Assembly (NCBI RefSeq): GCF_003346715.1
Contig: NZ_QQPQ01000046.1
Coordinates: forward strand, 1 to 36,562
Reading direction: 5' to 3'
From: Oceanispirochaeta sp. M1
GTDB lineage: Bacteria > Spirochaetota > Spirochaetia > DSM-2461
DNA: 36,562 nt
Shown piece after piece: positions 1 to 7,948 of this stretch (position 1 is its first letter; each line of letters begins with the position of its first letter). Position numbers and translations under genes: made by a program. The notes under the pieces were generated by a model. It searched no databases, was not told where the DNA came from, and saw nothing but the letters and a program-made list of their open reading frames with translations.

Positions 1-2
1 TA

Positions 3-101
3 TTGTTCATGAAAAAAGATATCTGGCTATGGTTGAATAAGCCAAAACCAATGGCAGAATCAATGTTTTTTTCAGATGGTCAAATGGGGCTGTTTTTATG
101 A
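3..101 (+). CDS. possible 3' end of a gene entering from the left
   Basis: A reading frame is open from the window edge to a TGA at 99-101 and would give about 32 residues, with an in-frame ATG at 9. A second frame (2-40) is also open to the edge, so I cannot tell which, if either, is coding. From 102 to 228 I see only AT-rich sequence with no clear gene or terminator. Confidence 0.2.
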   Translation: MFMKKDIWLWLNKPKPMAESMFFSDGQMGLFL

Positions 102-228
102 AGCAATTTTATCTTGGACAGCTGTGATAATCCATCCTTTTTTAAAAAACATGTAATTCATAAAAGAGTCACAAAAACTACAGAAAAGATCACATTTCAC
201 TTAATTAAACAGTAGATTTCTTTTAAAC

Positions 229-257
229 TTGCGGAATTACTTACTTTTTGCTATTCT
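229..257 (+). promoter_or_regulatory. possible promoter of the diguanylate cyclase gene
   Basis: TTGCGG (229-234) and TATTCT (252-257) are separated by 17 bases. The -10 hexamer abuts the TTG start at 258, so transcription would begin near 264, which is an in-frame GTG. Either the promoter call is wrong or the message is almost leaderless. No Shine-Dalgarno sequence is visible before 258. Confidence 0.3.
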
Positions 258-1358
258 TTGGCAGTGGAATCCCAATACTCCCTCGCTGATGCCGGTGTAT
301 CTCAACCCGAATCTGAACAGAAAAGAATAAGAGACCTGGTACAACTGGTTTCTGCGTTCAGTGCTTCAGTCACTTTATTAAGTATAATCGCCTTTGCATT
401 TCTCAGATTACAGATAGGTATCATTCTCGGTCTTTCTATACTTCCGGTGTACCTGCTGTCAGTCTTTCTGAGCAAAAAAATAAAACTTCGAGTAGCTTCC
501 AATTTTCTTATAATCAGTTTTATCACTCATATAAGCGTGACATCATTGTTTATCTTTCCCAGGGAGTATGGTTTTCACTACTGCCTGCTAGTCATACCAT
601 CACTCATCTGGATAATTTTCGGTAAAAGGCAGATTGAAAAACCGATCTACGCCTCCATCAGCCTTCTATTTTTTTACCTTGCCGAATACACAGACCTGTT
701 CAATCCCATAATTACATCCCTGGATTATCACAGACTTTTTCACATGTTCAGTATTATGAGTTTCAACCTCGGAACCATAATCGGGATGCGCTACTATGTT
801 CATTACATTAACCGAGATACAAATAAGCTCTCTAAACTAGCCTGTACAGATGGGCTGACAGGTCTCGAAAACAAACGTTTCCTTGAGCAGACAGGAGAAC
901 TTGATTTCGATATGATACGGCGGGCCGGTAAAAACCTGAGTGTTCTGATGATAGACCTGGATCATTTCAAGGCAGTCAATGACAACTACGGCCATGATGC
1001 GGGTGACAATATTCTCAGGGAAGTCGGAAAGACTCTAAAATCCTCTTTCAGATCAGCTGACAGAGTATGCCGATTCGGCGGTGAAGAATTTATTGTCCTC
1101 TTAAAAGGAACCGGTCCCCAGGACAGTCTGAGAATTGCCGAAGAACTCCGTCAGAAGATAGAGAATCTGGAATTTCCGGTTTATGCAGGTTTGAAACTGA
1201 CAACCAGTATCGGCATTGCCCATATGAGCGACGAAGATGCCAGTCTTAAAAAGATGACCCTCCGTGCCGACAAGGCCCTCTACTACGCCAAAGAGGCCGG
1301 AAGAAACTGTGTGAAAAATGATCAGAACAGTTCCATGCCATCGTCTCAATGTATTTAA
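258..1358 (+). CDS. membrane diguanylate cyclase (GGDEF protein)
   Basis: This is probably a diguanylate cyclase that makes cyclic di-GMP from two GTP. Residues about 30-185 hold roughly six hydrophobic segments and no recognised sensor domain. The GGDEF domain follows, beginning at DGLTGLENKRF. The active-site signature GGEEF lies at residues 274-278. An RSAD motif at 265-268, exactly five residues before it, is the inhibitory I-site, so product feedback is expected. No EAL or HD-GYP domain is present. The start is uncertain: TTG at 258 has no ribosome binding site, GTG at 264 is an alternative, and the frame is open back to a stop at 213-215. The 3' end overlaps the convergent glycosyltransferase gene by four bases, with no terminator between them. 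The signal sensed by the membrane part is unknown. Confidence 0.9.
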   Translation: MAVESQYSLADAGVSQPESEQKRIRDLVQLVSAFSASVTLLSIIAFAFLRLQIGIILGLSILPVYLLSVFLSKKIKLRVASNFLIISFITHISVTSLFIFPREYGFHYCLLVIPSLIWIIFGKRQIEKPIYASISLLFFYLAEYTDLFNPIITSLDYHRLFHMFSIMSFNLGTIIGMRYYVHYINRDTNKLSKLACTDGLTGLENKRFLEQTGELDFDMIRRAGKNLSVLMIDLDHFKAVNDNYGHDAGDNILREVGKTLKSSFRSADRVCRFGGEEFIVLLKGTGPQDSLRIAEELRQKIENLEFPVYAGLKLTTSIGIAHMSDEDASLKKMTLRADKALYYAKEAGRNCVKNDQNSSMPSSQCI

Positions 1359-2242
1359 AATAGATCCAGAATCATCTCCACCATCTTATCAGCCCCGTCA
1401 TAGGGTCCCCCATAGTCTTTATTATGATCCAGACGCCAGTGCTGCTCGTTGCCTTTTCTGGGTTGAGGAAAATACAATGAAGGGATTCCATGGGCTTTTG
1501 TTTCATAAAAGAAATTATATCCACAGCCCCCAATAGAAAAATCCACACCTGACATGTAATGGGACAAAGGAAAAATCTGTCTTGATATTTCATCATCAAA
1601 AGTACTGATTGATCGGAAACAATATTCTTCAGGATCAATTTTGATTTCTTTGAGAATAGTATCCAACTCTCCTTCAAAGCCATTATGGGCCAATAATGCT
1701 AATTTCTTATCCTCAGGAACCTTCAGAACCTGCCTGATAATCTTTTCTTCATAATTACTTGAAGGGTGTACATTTATTGTTGGATGTAGACTAATACAGC
1801 CCTCGATTGAGAAAGAAGGTTCAATCGTAAAAGCAAGATCATATTCCTCAGGATCAAAAGAATGAATCAATCCATCAACCGAAGGAATATGTAAGATTTC
1901 ATCATGTACATAACGAAACAGAATGACCTTCTTTGCTTTAAAATCATCAAGAATGGGTCTTAAGATCAACCAGTTCATATCTGAAATTATCAAATCCGGA
2001 TCAATATGTTTTAGAATATTATAGATAGCTGTGTTTTTATCATCAAGGAATATTTTTTCTGGCTCGATCAATACCTGATAGATTTCCAAGTCCTTATAGC
2101 AGTCCCCCACATCAAGGGGTGAATCTGTAATAATTGTAAACAAGTAAGGTTCGGCAGCATTTCTTTTAAAGCTTTCAAATATTGAAAAGGCTCTGGCAAG
2201 GTGCCCGGCCCCTCCACCAAAACTCAGTATAACTATGTTCAT
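1355..2242 (-). CDS. GT28/MurG-like glycosyltransferase, paralogue A
   Basis: The 295-residue protein looks like a GT-B fold glycosyltransferase related to MurG and the GT28 family. The N-terminus has a glycine-rich loop (GGGAGH, residues 9-14) typical of these enzymes. Near the C-terminus come GGCGY (238-242), a Glu at 247, a Pro at 254 and EQHWR (266-270), resembling the nucleotide-sugar binding region. The protein is shorter than MurG (about 355 residues) and has no clear membrane segment. It lies 10 bases after its paralogue (2253-3143) and shares long stretches with it around HYMSG and PQPR.GNEQHWR, so the two arose by tandem duplication. Donor and acceptor cannot be read from sequence. 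It is the last gene of the leftward cluster and its stop overlaps that of the diguanylate cyclase. Confidence 0.65.
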   Translation of the reverse strand: MNIVILSFGGGAGHLARAFSIFESFKRNAAEPYLFTIITDSPLDVGDCYKDLEIYQVLIEPEKIFLDDKNTAIYNILKHIDPDLIISDMNWLILRPILDDFKAKKVILFRYVHDEILHIPSVDGLIHSFDPEEYDLAFTIEPSFSIEGCISLHPTINVHPSSNYEEKIIRQVLKVPEDKKLALLAHNGFEGELDTILKEIKIDPEEYCFRSISTFDDEISRQIFPLSHYMSGVDFSIGGCGYNFFYETKAHGIPSLYFPQPRKGNEQHWRLDHNKDYGGPYDGADKMVEMILDLF

Positions 2243-2252
2243 AGGCTACATT

Positions 2253-3143
2253 CTAAAGCAGGGCTAACAATTTCTCTACTAAAATATCTGCACCATTAAA
2301 AGGCCCTTCATAATCAATGCAATGCTCAAAGCGCCAATGCTGCTCATTTCCAATCCTGGGCTGGGGAATATAAATTGTGGGAATCTTGTAGAATTTAGTC
2401 TCATAGAAAAAATGATATCCACATCCCCCAATGGCCAGATCTATACCACTCATATAATGGGACAGAGGAAAGAGCTTCTTCGAAACATCATCAAAAGACG
2501 AAATGGATCTTAGACAATACTCATCTGGATCAATATCTGCATTTTTTAAAATATCTTCAATCTCACCTTCATGACCGTTATGTGCTACCAAGGCAAGCTT
2601 CTTGTTATCAGGAACCTCCAGCACAGATCTGATTATCTCAGGAGGCTGAAGGTTTGATTGGTGAATGTTAATGACAGGAGGAATATTGAGGCAACCATCC
2701 TGATGAAAATGGGGATCAATGGTACAAGGCAGATCATAGTCTTCTGCTTGAAAGGAATGAGAGATTCCATCATCCAGAGGAGGAGTCTGAAACCACTGTT
2801 GTGGAAGAAACCAGAAATAGATAGCCGTCTTTGCACTAAACTCATGGAGAAAGGGTTTAACCGGAAACCAGATATTATCAACAATGATCAAATCAGGATC
2901 GATATGCTTCAAATACTGATAGAGCATGGTCTCCCTATCTCTACCCCACATCTTCTCAGGTTCCGCTACAATGGGAATAACTTCAAGAGTCTCATCCACA
3001 AAGGGAAGTTCTATAACAGAGTCCGTGAGTAAAGAATAGTGAAACGGCTCCTTTAGATAAATCTTGAAAGTCTGCCATAAAGTAAGTCCACCAAAGATGT
3101 GCCCCCCACCGGAACCAAAGTGGAGGGATGCTATTTTTATCAA
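2253..3143 (-). CDS. GT28/MurG-like glycosyltransferase, paralogue B
   Basis: The 296-residue protein is a clear paralogue of the next gene downstream. It keeps a glycine-rich N-terminal loop (GSGGGH) and the C-terminal GGCGYHFFYE and GNEQHWR blocks. The fold call (GT-B, GT28-like) rests on these two regions and is moderate. The start is TTG at 3143, and its bases form a TTGA overlap with the lipoprotein stop at 3140-3142. Translation is therefore probably coupled to the lipoprotein. The N-terminal loops of the two copies differ (GGGAGHLAR against GSGGGHIFG), so substrate use may have diverged. Both may act on a surface glycan together with the UXS-like enzyme upstream, but that is inference from position only. 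Confidence 0.6.
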   Translation of the reverse strand: MIKIASLHFGSGGGHIFGGLTLWQTFKIYLKEPFHYSLLTDSVIELPFVDETLEVIPIVAEPEKMWGRDRETMLYQYLKHIDPDLIIVDNIWFPVKPFLHEFSAKTAIYFWFLPQQWFQTPPLDDGISHSFQAEDYDLPCTIDPHFHQDGCLNIPPVINIHQSNLQPPEIIRSVLEVPDNKKLALVAHNGHEGEIEDILKNADIDPDEYCLRSISSFDDVSKKLFPLSHYMSGIDLAIGGCGYHFFYETKFYKIPTIYIPQPRIGNEQHWRFEHCIDYEGPFNGADILVEKLLALL

Positions 3144-5068
3144 TAAACCAAGCCGGACGGATCAAAATAGTAGAACATAGACTGATTTGCACCAGAAGGA
3201 TTCGACATAAAGGCTTTAATATCAGGAGTTAAATCTGAAGGACTATTCATTCTCAGCATTGTCTTATCTATAATACTTGACGTAGTTTCATTAACTATAT
3301 AGAACTTATTGTTTGGCAATATGCCAATAGGGACTAGATAATTATAGGAATTGTCCACTGGATCACTATCAAGACTCCAATTTTTCATGGTAACAATTAC
3401 ACCACCAAGATCTGAATAAGGTGTAGACTGAGTTTTAACCGATAGAACAGTCTCTCCAGTCCATGGATAAAGCCCTATCATTGATGCAAAACCAGAACCA
3501 CTAGTTAAACCTGAGCTGCTAAAATCGTTATATGGACTGGGTAAACTACTCACAGTTGTCATAGAACCATCACTATTCAATCTTAATATTCTTTGAATAT
3601 TGTTTATCGCTCCATAAACGTCAGAATCTTCTCCCATAACATATAAAGTTCCATCAGCGGCTTCATAACCACCATTCAAAATGGTTATTGAATTAGGTAA
3701 ATCTTTTGATATCCAGGTATCAACGATATCCATAGTTGCAGTGCTGAACGTAAATGCTCCATTCGTGGTTGTAGCGAGGATCTTGGCTCCATTTTCAATA
3801 GGATACAATTGCTGAACTGTATATGGAAAACTGTAGCTAGGAAATACTGTTGAAGGTGCGACTTCAACATAATCAACAACCGTAGAACTAAATCCATCCA
3901 ATTTGATTATCAGTTTACCTGTAGTGGCTGCAGGATTTGCATAGCAGAAGAAATAAATATAACCATTTAAATAATCAGTATAAATTCTACCACCATTGCT
4001 TCCACTCGGAGTAAACACCGACTCAATATCTATTGACTGTATGATACTTTGTGCATCTAAAGAATACTCAGGTGTTGTATTAACACTATCAAAATCCATC
4101 GCATATATAGTAAAAAGATTTATGTTCATATCTTCTGCTGACATAAAAATGACATAGGGATCAGTAAGATTGACGTCTCCTACAACTGCACCCGGAGCAC
4201 CTCGACTTTCATACTGATACTCTATAAATAATCCTTTATACTCAACACTGACTGTTAATGGTTGACTTGGGTATTCCCAGTCAATAGGTCCATAAACCAG
4301 ATGGCCGTTCTCATCAGATGAATTTGATGTATAAATGAAACCATCACCTGTATCAGCACCAACTGTTGCTCCCTTCAGAGGAACTGTTCCGGAAGTAATA
4401 GTCATATCAACAAAGAATTCAGGTTTTGCTGTTAATGAGAATTCAGTTCTATTCTCAATCAAGGCCTTTTTATTTCGAGCGAACTCCAGCTCCTCTCCTG
4501 AATAATCCATATAAAACTTCGTATACCCATCCCAGTCCTCTGTGGTAACAACAAAAGAAAAGTTACCATTTGCATCTGTTGTCACAGTCGTTGTTGCATC
4601 TATCTCTAGGCTTTGTGCTCCAACAGCCAAACCTGCAGAATCAACCAAAGTCCCCTGAACCGTATACTCAGAATATGCCAGAGTCATATCAGTACTATTG
4701 CCACCAGGATTGATATCTACAACAACAGTATTAGAACAGAGCGGCAGGTCAATCAGTCCAAGACTGACTTCCAGCTGGACTCCCTGTCCAACAGGTAATT
4801 GATCAAGGGTATGGGTAACATCGGATAGGCCATCCAGGTCAGCTTCACCTTCAATAACCTGACCATTTTGATAGGTCAAAGTAATAGTTAGAAGAATTGA
4901 TTCGGGATGAATAACCCGGCTCAAGGATTGACCATCTTCCGTATCAGGCAGATCCATGGCTATATATAGGTAGTTTCCTACAGGTCCGTTCAGCTGTGCT
5001 CCATCCCTACAGGAGACAAGCAGCAGAAAAACTGAGGCTGTAAGTAAAAAAACTCTTGAAAGCTTCAT
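3140..5068 (-). CDS. large lipoprotein with carboxypeptidase-regulatory-like domains
   Basis: The 642-residue protein starts with a hydrophobic signal and the lipobox LVSC, giving an acylated Cys at residue 20. It is probably anchored in the inner or outer membrane facing the periplasm or surface. Residues about 133-210 and 215-290 look like repeated beta-sandwich units of the carboxypeptidase-regulatory-like or Ig type (for example VTTDANGNFSF and SDENGHLVYGP). The C-terminal half is rich in Gly, Ser, Asn and aromatic residues with short beta-strand-like repeats, possibly a propeller, but I recognise no named family there. It has its own promoter candidate and palindrome upstream and is translationally coupled to the two glycosyltransferase genes. 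A role in binding or presenting glycans is possible but not shown. Confidence 0.75.
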   Translation of the reverse strand: MKLSRVFLLTASVFLLLVSCRDGAQLNGPVGNYLYIAMDLPDTEDGQSLSRVIHPESILLTITLTYQNGQVIEGEADLDGLSDVTHTLDQLPVGQGVQLEVSLGLIDLPLCSNTVVVDINPGGNSTDMTLAYSEYTVQGTLVDSAGLAVGAQSLEIDATTTVTTDANGNFSFVVTTEDWDGYTKFYMDYSGEELEFARNKKALIENRTEFSLTAKPEFFVDMTITSGTVPLKGATVGADTGDGFIYTSNSSDENGHLVYGPIDWEYPSQPLTVSVEYKGLFIEYQYESRGAPGAVVGDVNLTDPYVIFMSAEDMNINLFTIYAMDFDSVNTTPEYSLDAQSIIQSIDIESVFTPSGSNGGRIYTDYLNGYIYFFCYANPAATTGKLIIKLDGFSSTVVDYVEVAPSTVFPSYSFPYTVQQLYPIENGAKILATTTNGAFTFSTATMDIVDTWISKDLPNSITILNGGYEAADGTLYVMGEDSDVYGAINNIQRILRLNSDGSMTTVSSLPSPYNDFSSSGLTSGSGFASMIGLYPWTGETVLSVKTQSTPYSDLGGVIVTMKNWSLDSDPVDNSYNYLVPIGILPNNKFYIVNETTSSIIDKTMLRMNSPSDLTPDIKAFMSNPSGANQSMFYYFDPSGLVY

Positions 5069-5080
5069 ATTAAATCCTTC

Positions 5081-5098
5081 AAATCATTCAAATGATTT
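5081..5098. repeat. 18-bp palindrome before the lipoprotein gene
   Basis: AAATCATT and AATGATTT flank a two-base centre (CA) as a perfect inverted repeat. It lies between the predicted transcription start (near 5110, minus strand) and the AAGGAT ribosome binding site of the lipoprotein gene. It could be an operator or a small mRNA hairpin; nothing in the window identifies the regulator. Confidence 0.5.
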
Positions 5099-5116
5099 CA
5101 ACAACTGTATTATATA

Positions 5117-5144
5117 ATTATACTGGCAATATTCAGTTTTTCAA
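5117..5144 (-). promoter_or_regulatory. promoter of the lipoprotein-glycosyltransferase genes
   Basis: On the minus strand, TTGAAA (5144-5139) and a perfect TATAAT (5122-5117) are 16 bases apart. This sits in the 87-base gap between the UXS-like gene and the lipoprotein gene. The three downstream genes can therefore be expressed separately from the two upstream ones. Confidence 0.6.
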
Positions 5145-5155
5145 TTTAGAAATGA

Positions 5156-6109
5156 TTAATAATAGATTAGGTAAACCATCCGTACCTTTTTTATATATTC
5201 GATGGTCTTTTCAAGACCAGATATTAAATTTGTTTCAGGCTGCCAGTGGATGATGTCTTTTGCGGATTCAAGATCCGGTCTTCTCTGACAGGGATCATCC
5301 TCGGGTAGGTCTTCAAACACTATGGTTGAGTTGCTTTCTGTCATCTCCCTGATAAGAAGAGCAAGATTCAGCATGGAGATCTCTTCTGCTCTGCCCAGAT
5401 TGAGAGGACCCGAAAATTCTGATTCCAGATTCATAAACCTGATAAGCCCATCTATTAGATCATCCACATAACAGAACGATCTTGTCTGAGTTCCTCTGCC
5501 ATATACTGTGATCTCCTTATTCTGCAGGGCCTGTATTATAAAGTTGGTGATGACTCTGCCGTCATAAGGGAGCATACCGGGACCATAGGTATTGAAAATT
5601 CGAACCAGTTTAATGGGGAGTTCATATTTCCTTTTGAAATCGAAGAAGAGACATTCGGCGCTGCGTTTACCTTCGTCATAGCAGGAGCGGGATCCGATGG
5701 GATTCACATTCCCCCAGTACGATTCCTTTTGAGGAATCAGCTGAGGATCACCATAAACTTCCGATGTGGATGCCTGAAGAACCGGAACATTGAGAGATCT
5801 TGCAAGTTCAAGAATGTTTAAAGAACCTACGACATTGGTTTTCATGGTCTGAACCGGGTCCTTCTGATAGAACACAGGGGATGCCGGACAGGCAAAGTTA
5901 TAGATTTCATCGGCTTCGGCGTTGAAGGGGAGGCAGATATCATGTTCCATAATACTGAAATGATGATCTTTTTCCAGTTCCTTAATCCCCTGCCGGGTAC
6001 CGGTGCTGAAATTATCAACACAGAGAACTTCATTGCCCTGGCTGAGCAGTGTTCTGCAGAGATGTGTTCCGATAAATCCAGCTCCGCCGGTGACAATGAT
6101 TCTCTTCAT
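5156..6109 (-). CDS. UDP-glucuronate decarboxylase-like SDR enzyme
   Basis: This is an extended short-chain dehydrogenase of the NAD-dependent sugar epimerase/dehydratase family, most like UDP-glucuronate decarboxylase (UDP-xylose synthase). Visible features are the NAD-binding TGGAGFIGTHL (7-17), ASTSEVYGDP with a Glu at 117, and the catalytic pair Tyr144/Lys148 in CYDEGKR. NTYGPGM and TRSFCYVDD follow, both typical of the UXS group. The length of 317 residues fits bacterial UXS. It would convert UDP-glucuronate to UDP-xylose in the cytoplasm, supplying a sugar donor. The start lies two bases after the oxidoreductase stop, so they are cotranscribed. The last residues (VRMVYLIYY) are hydrophobic and unusual. 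Other epimerases of the family cannot be excluded. Confidence 0.8.
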   Translation of the reverse strand: MKRIIVTGGAGFIGTHLCRTLLSQGNEVLCVDNFSTGTRQGIKELEKDHHFSIMEHDICLPFNAEADEIYNFACPASPVFYQKDPVQTMKTNVVGSLNILELARSLNVPVLQASTSEVYGDPQLIPQKESYWGNVNPIGSRSCYDEGKRSAECLFFDFKRKYELPIKLVRIFNTYGPGMLPYDGRVITNFIIQALQNKEITVYGRGTQTRSFCYVDDLIDGLIRFMNLESEFSGPLNLGRAEEISMLNLALLIREMTESNSTIVFEDLPEDDPCQRRPDLESAKDIIHWQPETNLISGLEKTIEYIKKVRMVYLIYY

Positions 6110-6111
6110 AA

Positions 6112-6690
6112 TTATCTTTCAACTCTATCGGTCAAAGAATGTACAGTATCCCTTTTCCAATCACTGATCTGGTTGGCATCACTCCCGCCGATATCCTTGA
6201 GATGATACAGGAAAAAATCATTAACCCCGCACCAGCCGAAAACAGTATCCTTCCAGAAAGCCTTGAGGGTACGAGAGCTTACCTCCCTGTAGGAGAGTGC
6301 CACAACAGAGACCTTTTTATCTGTCAAAAGAGGGATAAATTCGGCTTCATCCCCGGGAAAGTCATGAATCTCATCATAGGCGGTTCCCGGACGGAACACC
6401 CGATCAACCCATCCTTTAAGAATAGCAGGAGGTCCGGCCCACCAGTCGGGATGAACAATAATGATATGCCGGCTTTCACCCAACTCTCTGGCATATCGTG
6501 ACACATGAGGGTCTAAAGACATTCTTCTTTTAAGCTCATCCAAAGGCATTACAGGATCAAATTCTTCGCTGTGCAGGTCTTGCCTGTGAACAGTTTCTCC
6601 CCTGGCTTCCAGAATGGCTGCAGTTTCATGAAAGATCTGGTAACTGAGTGAAGTACTGTCAGGATGAGCCAGAATGATGCAAACTGCCAT
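6112..6690 (-). CDS. flavodoxin-fold NAD(P)H oxidoreductase (KefF/MdaB-like)
   Basis: The 192-residue cytoplasmic protein resembles NAD(P)H:quinone oxidoreductases of the flavodoxin-2 family, such as KefF and MdaB. The opening ILAHPDSTSLSYQI is the typical FMN phosphate-binding start. HPDWWAGPPAILKGWVDRVF matches the conserved family block that follows the second strand, and a GTAYD segment comes after it. It would reduce quinones or similar electrophiles with FMN. No Kef channel gene is present in the window, so a KefF role is unsupported. A GGAGG ribosome binding site lies five bases before the ATG. It is the first full-length gene of the leftward cluster and is divergent from the suf operon. 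Confidence 0.8.
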   Translation of the reverse strand: MAVCIILAHPDSTSLSYQIFHETAAILEARGETVHRQDLHSEEFDPVMPLDELKRRMSLDPHVSRYARELGESRHIIIVHPDWWAGPPAILKGWVDRVFRPGTAYDEIHDFPGDEAEFIPLLTDKKVSVVALSYREVSSRTLKAFWKDTVFGWCGVNDFFLYHLKDIGGSDANQISDWKRDTVHSLTDRVER

Positions 6691-6709
6691 TAGAACCTCC
6701 GAAATTCAT
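6659..6709 (-). CDS. possible 16-residue upstream ORF over the oxidoreductase start
   Basis: On the minus strand a GAGGAG site (6720-6715) is followed five bases later by an ATG at 6709. The frame reads MNFGGSNGSLHHSGSS and stops at 6659, inside the oxidoreductase gene in another frame. Its codons include the GGAGG that serves the oxidoreductase. It may be a translated leader that tunes initiation, or chance. There is no evidence that the peptide itself does anything. Confidence 0.3.
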   Translation of the reverse strand: MNFGGSNGSLHHSGSS

Positions 6710-6729
6710 TGGATCTCCTCTTAAAGTAA

Positions 6730-6758
6730 TTGATATATGACCATTTTACTATTATATT
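6730..6758 (+). promoter_or_regulatory. promoter of the suf operon
   Basis: TTGATA (6730-6735) and TATATT (6753-6758) are 17 bases apart, predicting a start of transcription near 6765 and a leader of about 55 bases. The region is strongly AT-rich. On the opposite strand TATAAT-like sequences are present in the same gap, but I see no convincing -35 for the leftward cluster. Confidence 0.55.
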
Positions 6759-6768
6759 ATAAATAAAG

Positions 6769-6782
6769 TTAGTATAGACTAA
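6769..6782. promoter_or_regulatory. candidate operator of the suf operon
   Basis: TTAGT and ACTAA flank a four-base centre (ATAG), placing a dyad at about +4 to +17 of the predicted suf transcript. A repressor bound here would block early transcription. Suf operons are commonly controlled by Fe-S or iron sensors of the Rrf2/IscR, SufR or Fur types. Which one, if any, acts here cannot be read from the site. Confidence 0.4.
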
Positions 6783-6820
6783 TTATATCATGCAATAAAG
6801 TATTAGATGAGGAAAAACTT

Positions 6821-7153
6821 ATGAAAGATTTCCAAACAGATAAAAAGATCCTGGAAGATGAAATTTTCCAGCAGATGGGAGAGATCTATGACCCTGAGAT
6901 CATGGCGCCCATAACGGATCTCGGACTGATTTACCGTGTAGAACTTATTGATGAAAAATCTGTTGTAGTAGATTTTACACTGACCTCTCCGGGATGTCCC
7001 TTTGGACCGGTTCTAGATAAATCCATCAGGAAAACAATCAAAAGAAAAAATAAATGGCTGGAGAATATCACAACCAATCTGGTATTTGCTCCCCCCTGGC
7101 AGATTGATTTTGCCAAAGAAGAACTCAGGATGGCCATGGGCTATCCCATTTAA
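6821..7153 (+). CDS. sufT: SufT-like MIP18/DUF59 Fe-S assembly factor
   Basis: The 110-residue protein belongs to the MIP18 (DUF59) family found beside suf genes and involved in Fe-S protein maturation. The family blocks are present: YDPEIMAPITDLGLIY (residues 23-38), TSPGCPFG with the conserved Cys59, and APPWQIDFAKEELRMAMGY near the end. It is a single-domain protein without the P-loop of ApbC/Mrp. A GAGGA site precedes the ATG. Only 12 bases separate it from sufC, so it is the first gene of the suf operon. Its exact role is less well defined than that of SufBCD; a function in cluster delivery is the family-based expectation. Confidence 0.85.
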   Translation: MKDFQTDKKILEDEIFQQMGEIYDPEIMAPITDLGLIYRVELIDEKSVVVDFTLTSPGCPFGPVLDKSIRKTIKRKNKWLENITTNLVFAPPWQIDFAKEELRMAMGYPI

Positions 7154-7165
7154 GGAAGGATTAAT

Positions 7166-7948
7166 ATGAATGTTCTGGAAATAAAAAATCTGAAAGCAGA
7201 GATTGATGATAAGGCAATTTTAAAAGGTATCAACCTGACTCTCCGCTCGGGAGAAGTTCATGCTCTGATGGGACCTAACGGCTCCGGAAAAAGCACTCTT
7301 GCCAATGTGCTTATGGGTCATCCTGATTACAAGGTAACCGGGGGAGAAGTATTTCTGGATGGTAAAAACCTTCTTGAAATGGAGATTCATGAAAGAGCGG
7401 CATCAGGATTGTTCCTGGCTTTTCAGTATCCCGTTGAAATCCCGGGAGTGACTGTCGGTAAATTTCTCAAGCGCTCACTTGAAGCACTCAGACCCGAAGA
7501 GAAACTGAACCTGACTCAGTACATCAGGGAACTGCGGAGCAGTATGGAGTTTCTCGATATGGATCAGAATTTCATCAACAGGAATCTGAATGAGGGATTC
7601 TCGGGAGGAGAGAAGAAGAGAATGGAGATTCTCCAGATGCTGATGATGAAGCCTCTTTTCTCCATTATGGATGAGACAGATTCCGGTCTGGATATGGATG
7701 CTCTGAAGATTGTATCAAAGGGGATCAATGCTCTGAGGGGAGATTCCTTCGGCGGGCTTATTATCACTCATTACCAGAGGATTCTCGACTATGTAAAACC
7801 CGACCATGTACATATCATGTATGACGGTGAAATCGTTACATCCGGCGGAATGGATATAATAGCAAAGCTGGAAGATAAGGGTTATGACTGGGTCAGCGAA
7901 AATGTCCCGGCCGAAGCAGAAGCCCAGAGGGAGGCCGTCCATGGCTGA
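7166..7948 (+). CDS. sufC: SufC, ATPase of the SufBCD scaffold
   Basis: SufC is the ABC-type ATPase that binds SufB and SufD and drives the rearrangement needed for cluster building. Visible motifs are Walker [10 protein letters not shown] (36-44), the Q-loop [10 protein letters not shown], the signature [11 protein letters not shown], and Walker [13 protein letters not shown] with the downstream H of ITHYQRIL. This Q-loop and the DETDSGLD wording are specific to SufC among ABC ATPases. The length of 260 residues is normal and there are no membrane segments. An AAGGA ribosome binding site precedes the ATG. The 3' end overlaps sufB by eight bases, indicating coupled translation. Confidence 0.97.
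   Translation: MNVLEIKNLKAEIDDKAILKGINLTLRSGEVHALMGPNGSGKSTLANVLMGHPDYKVTGGEVFLDGKNLLEMEIHERAASGLFLAFQYPVEIPGVTVGKFLKRSLEALRPEEKLNLTQYIRELRSSMEFLDMDQNFINRNLNEGFSGGEKKRMEILQMLMMKPLFSIMDETDSGLDMDALKIVSKGINALRGDSFGGLIITHYQRILDYVKPDHVHIMYDGEIVTSGGMDIIAKLEDKGYDWVSENVPAEAEAQREAVHG

Noticed and set aside
7884-7940. N-terminal extension of SufB from an upstream in-frame ATG
   Set aside because: The ATG at 7941 has a strong ribosome binding site, matches the family N-terminus and gives the usual overlap with sufC.
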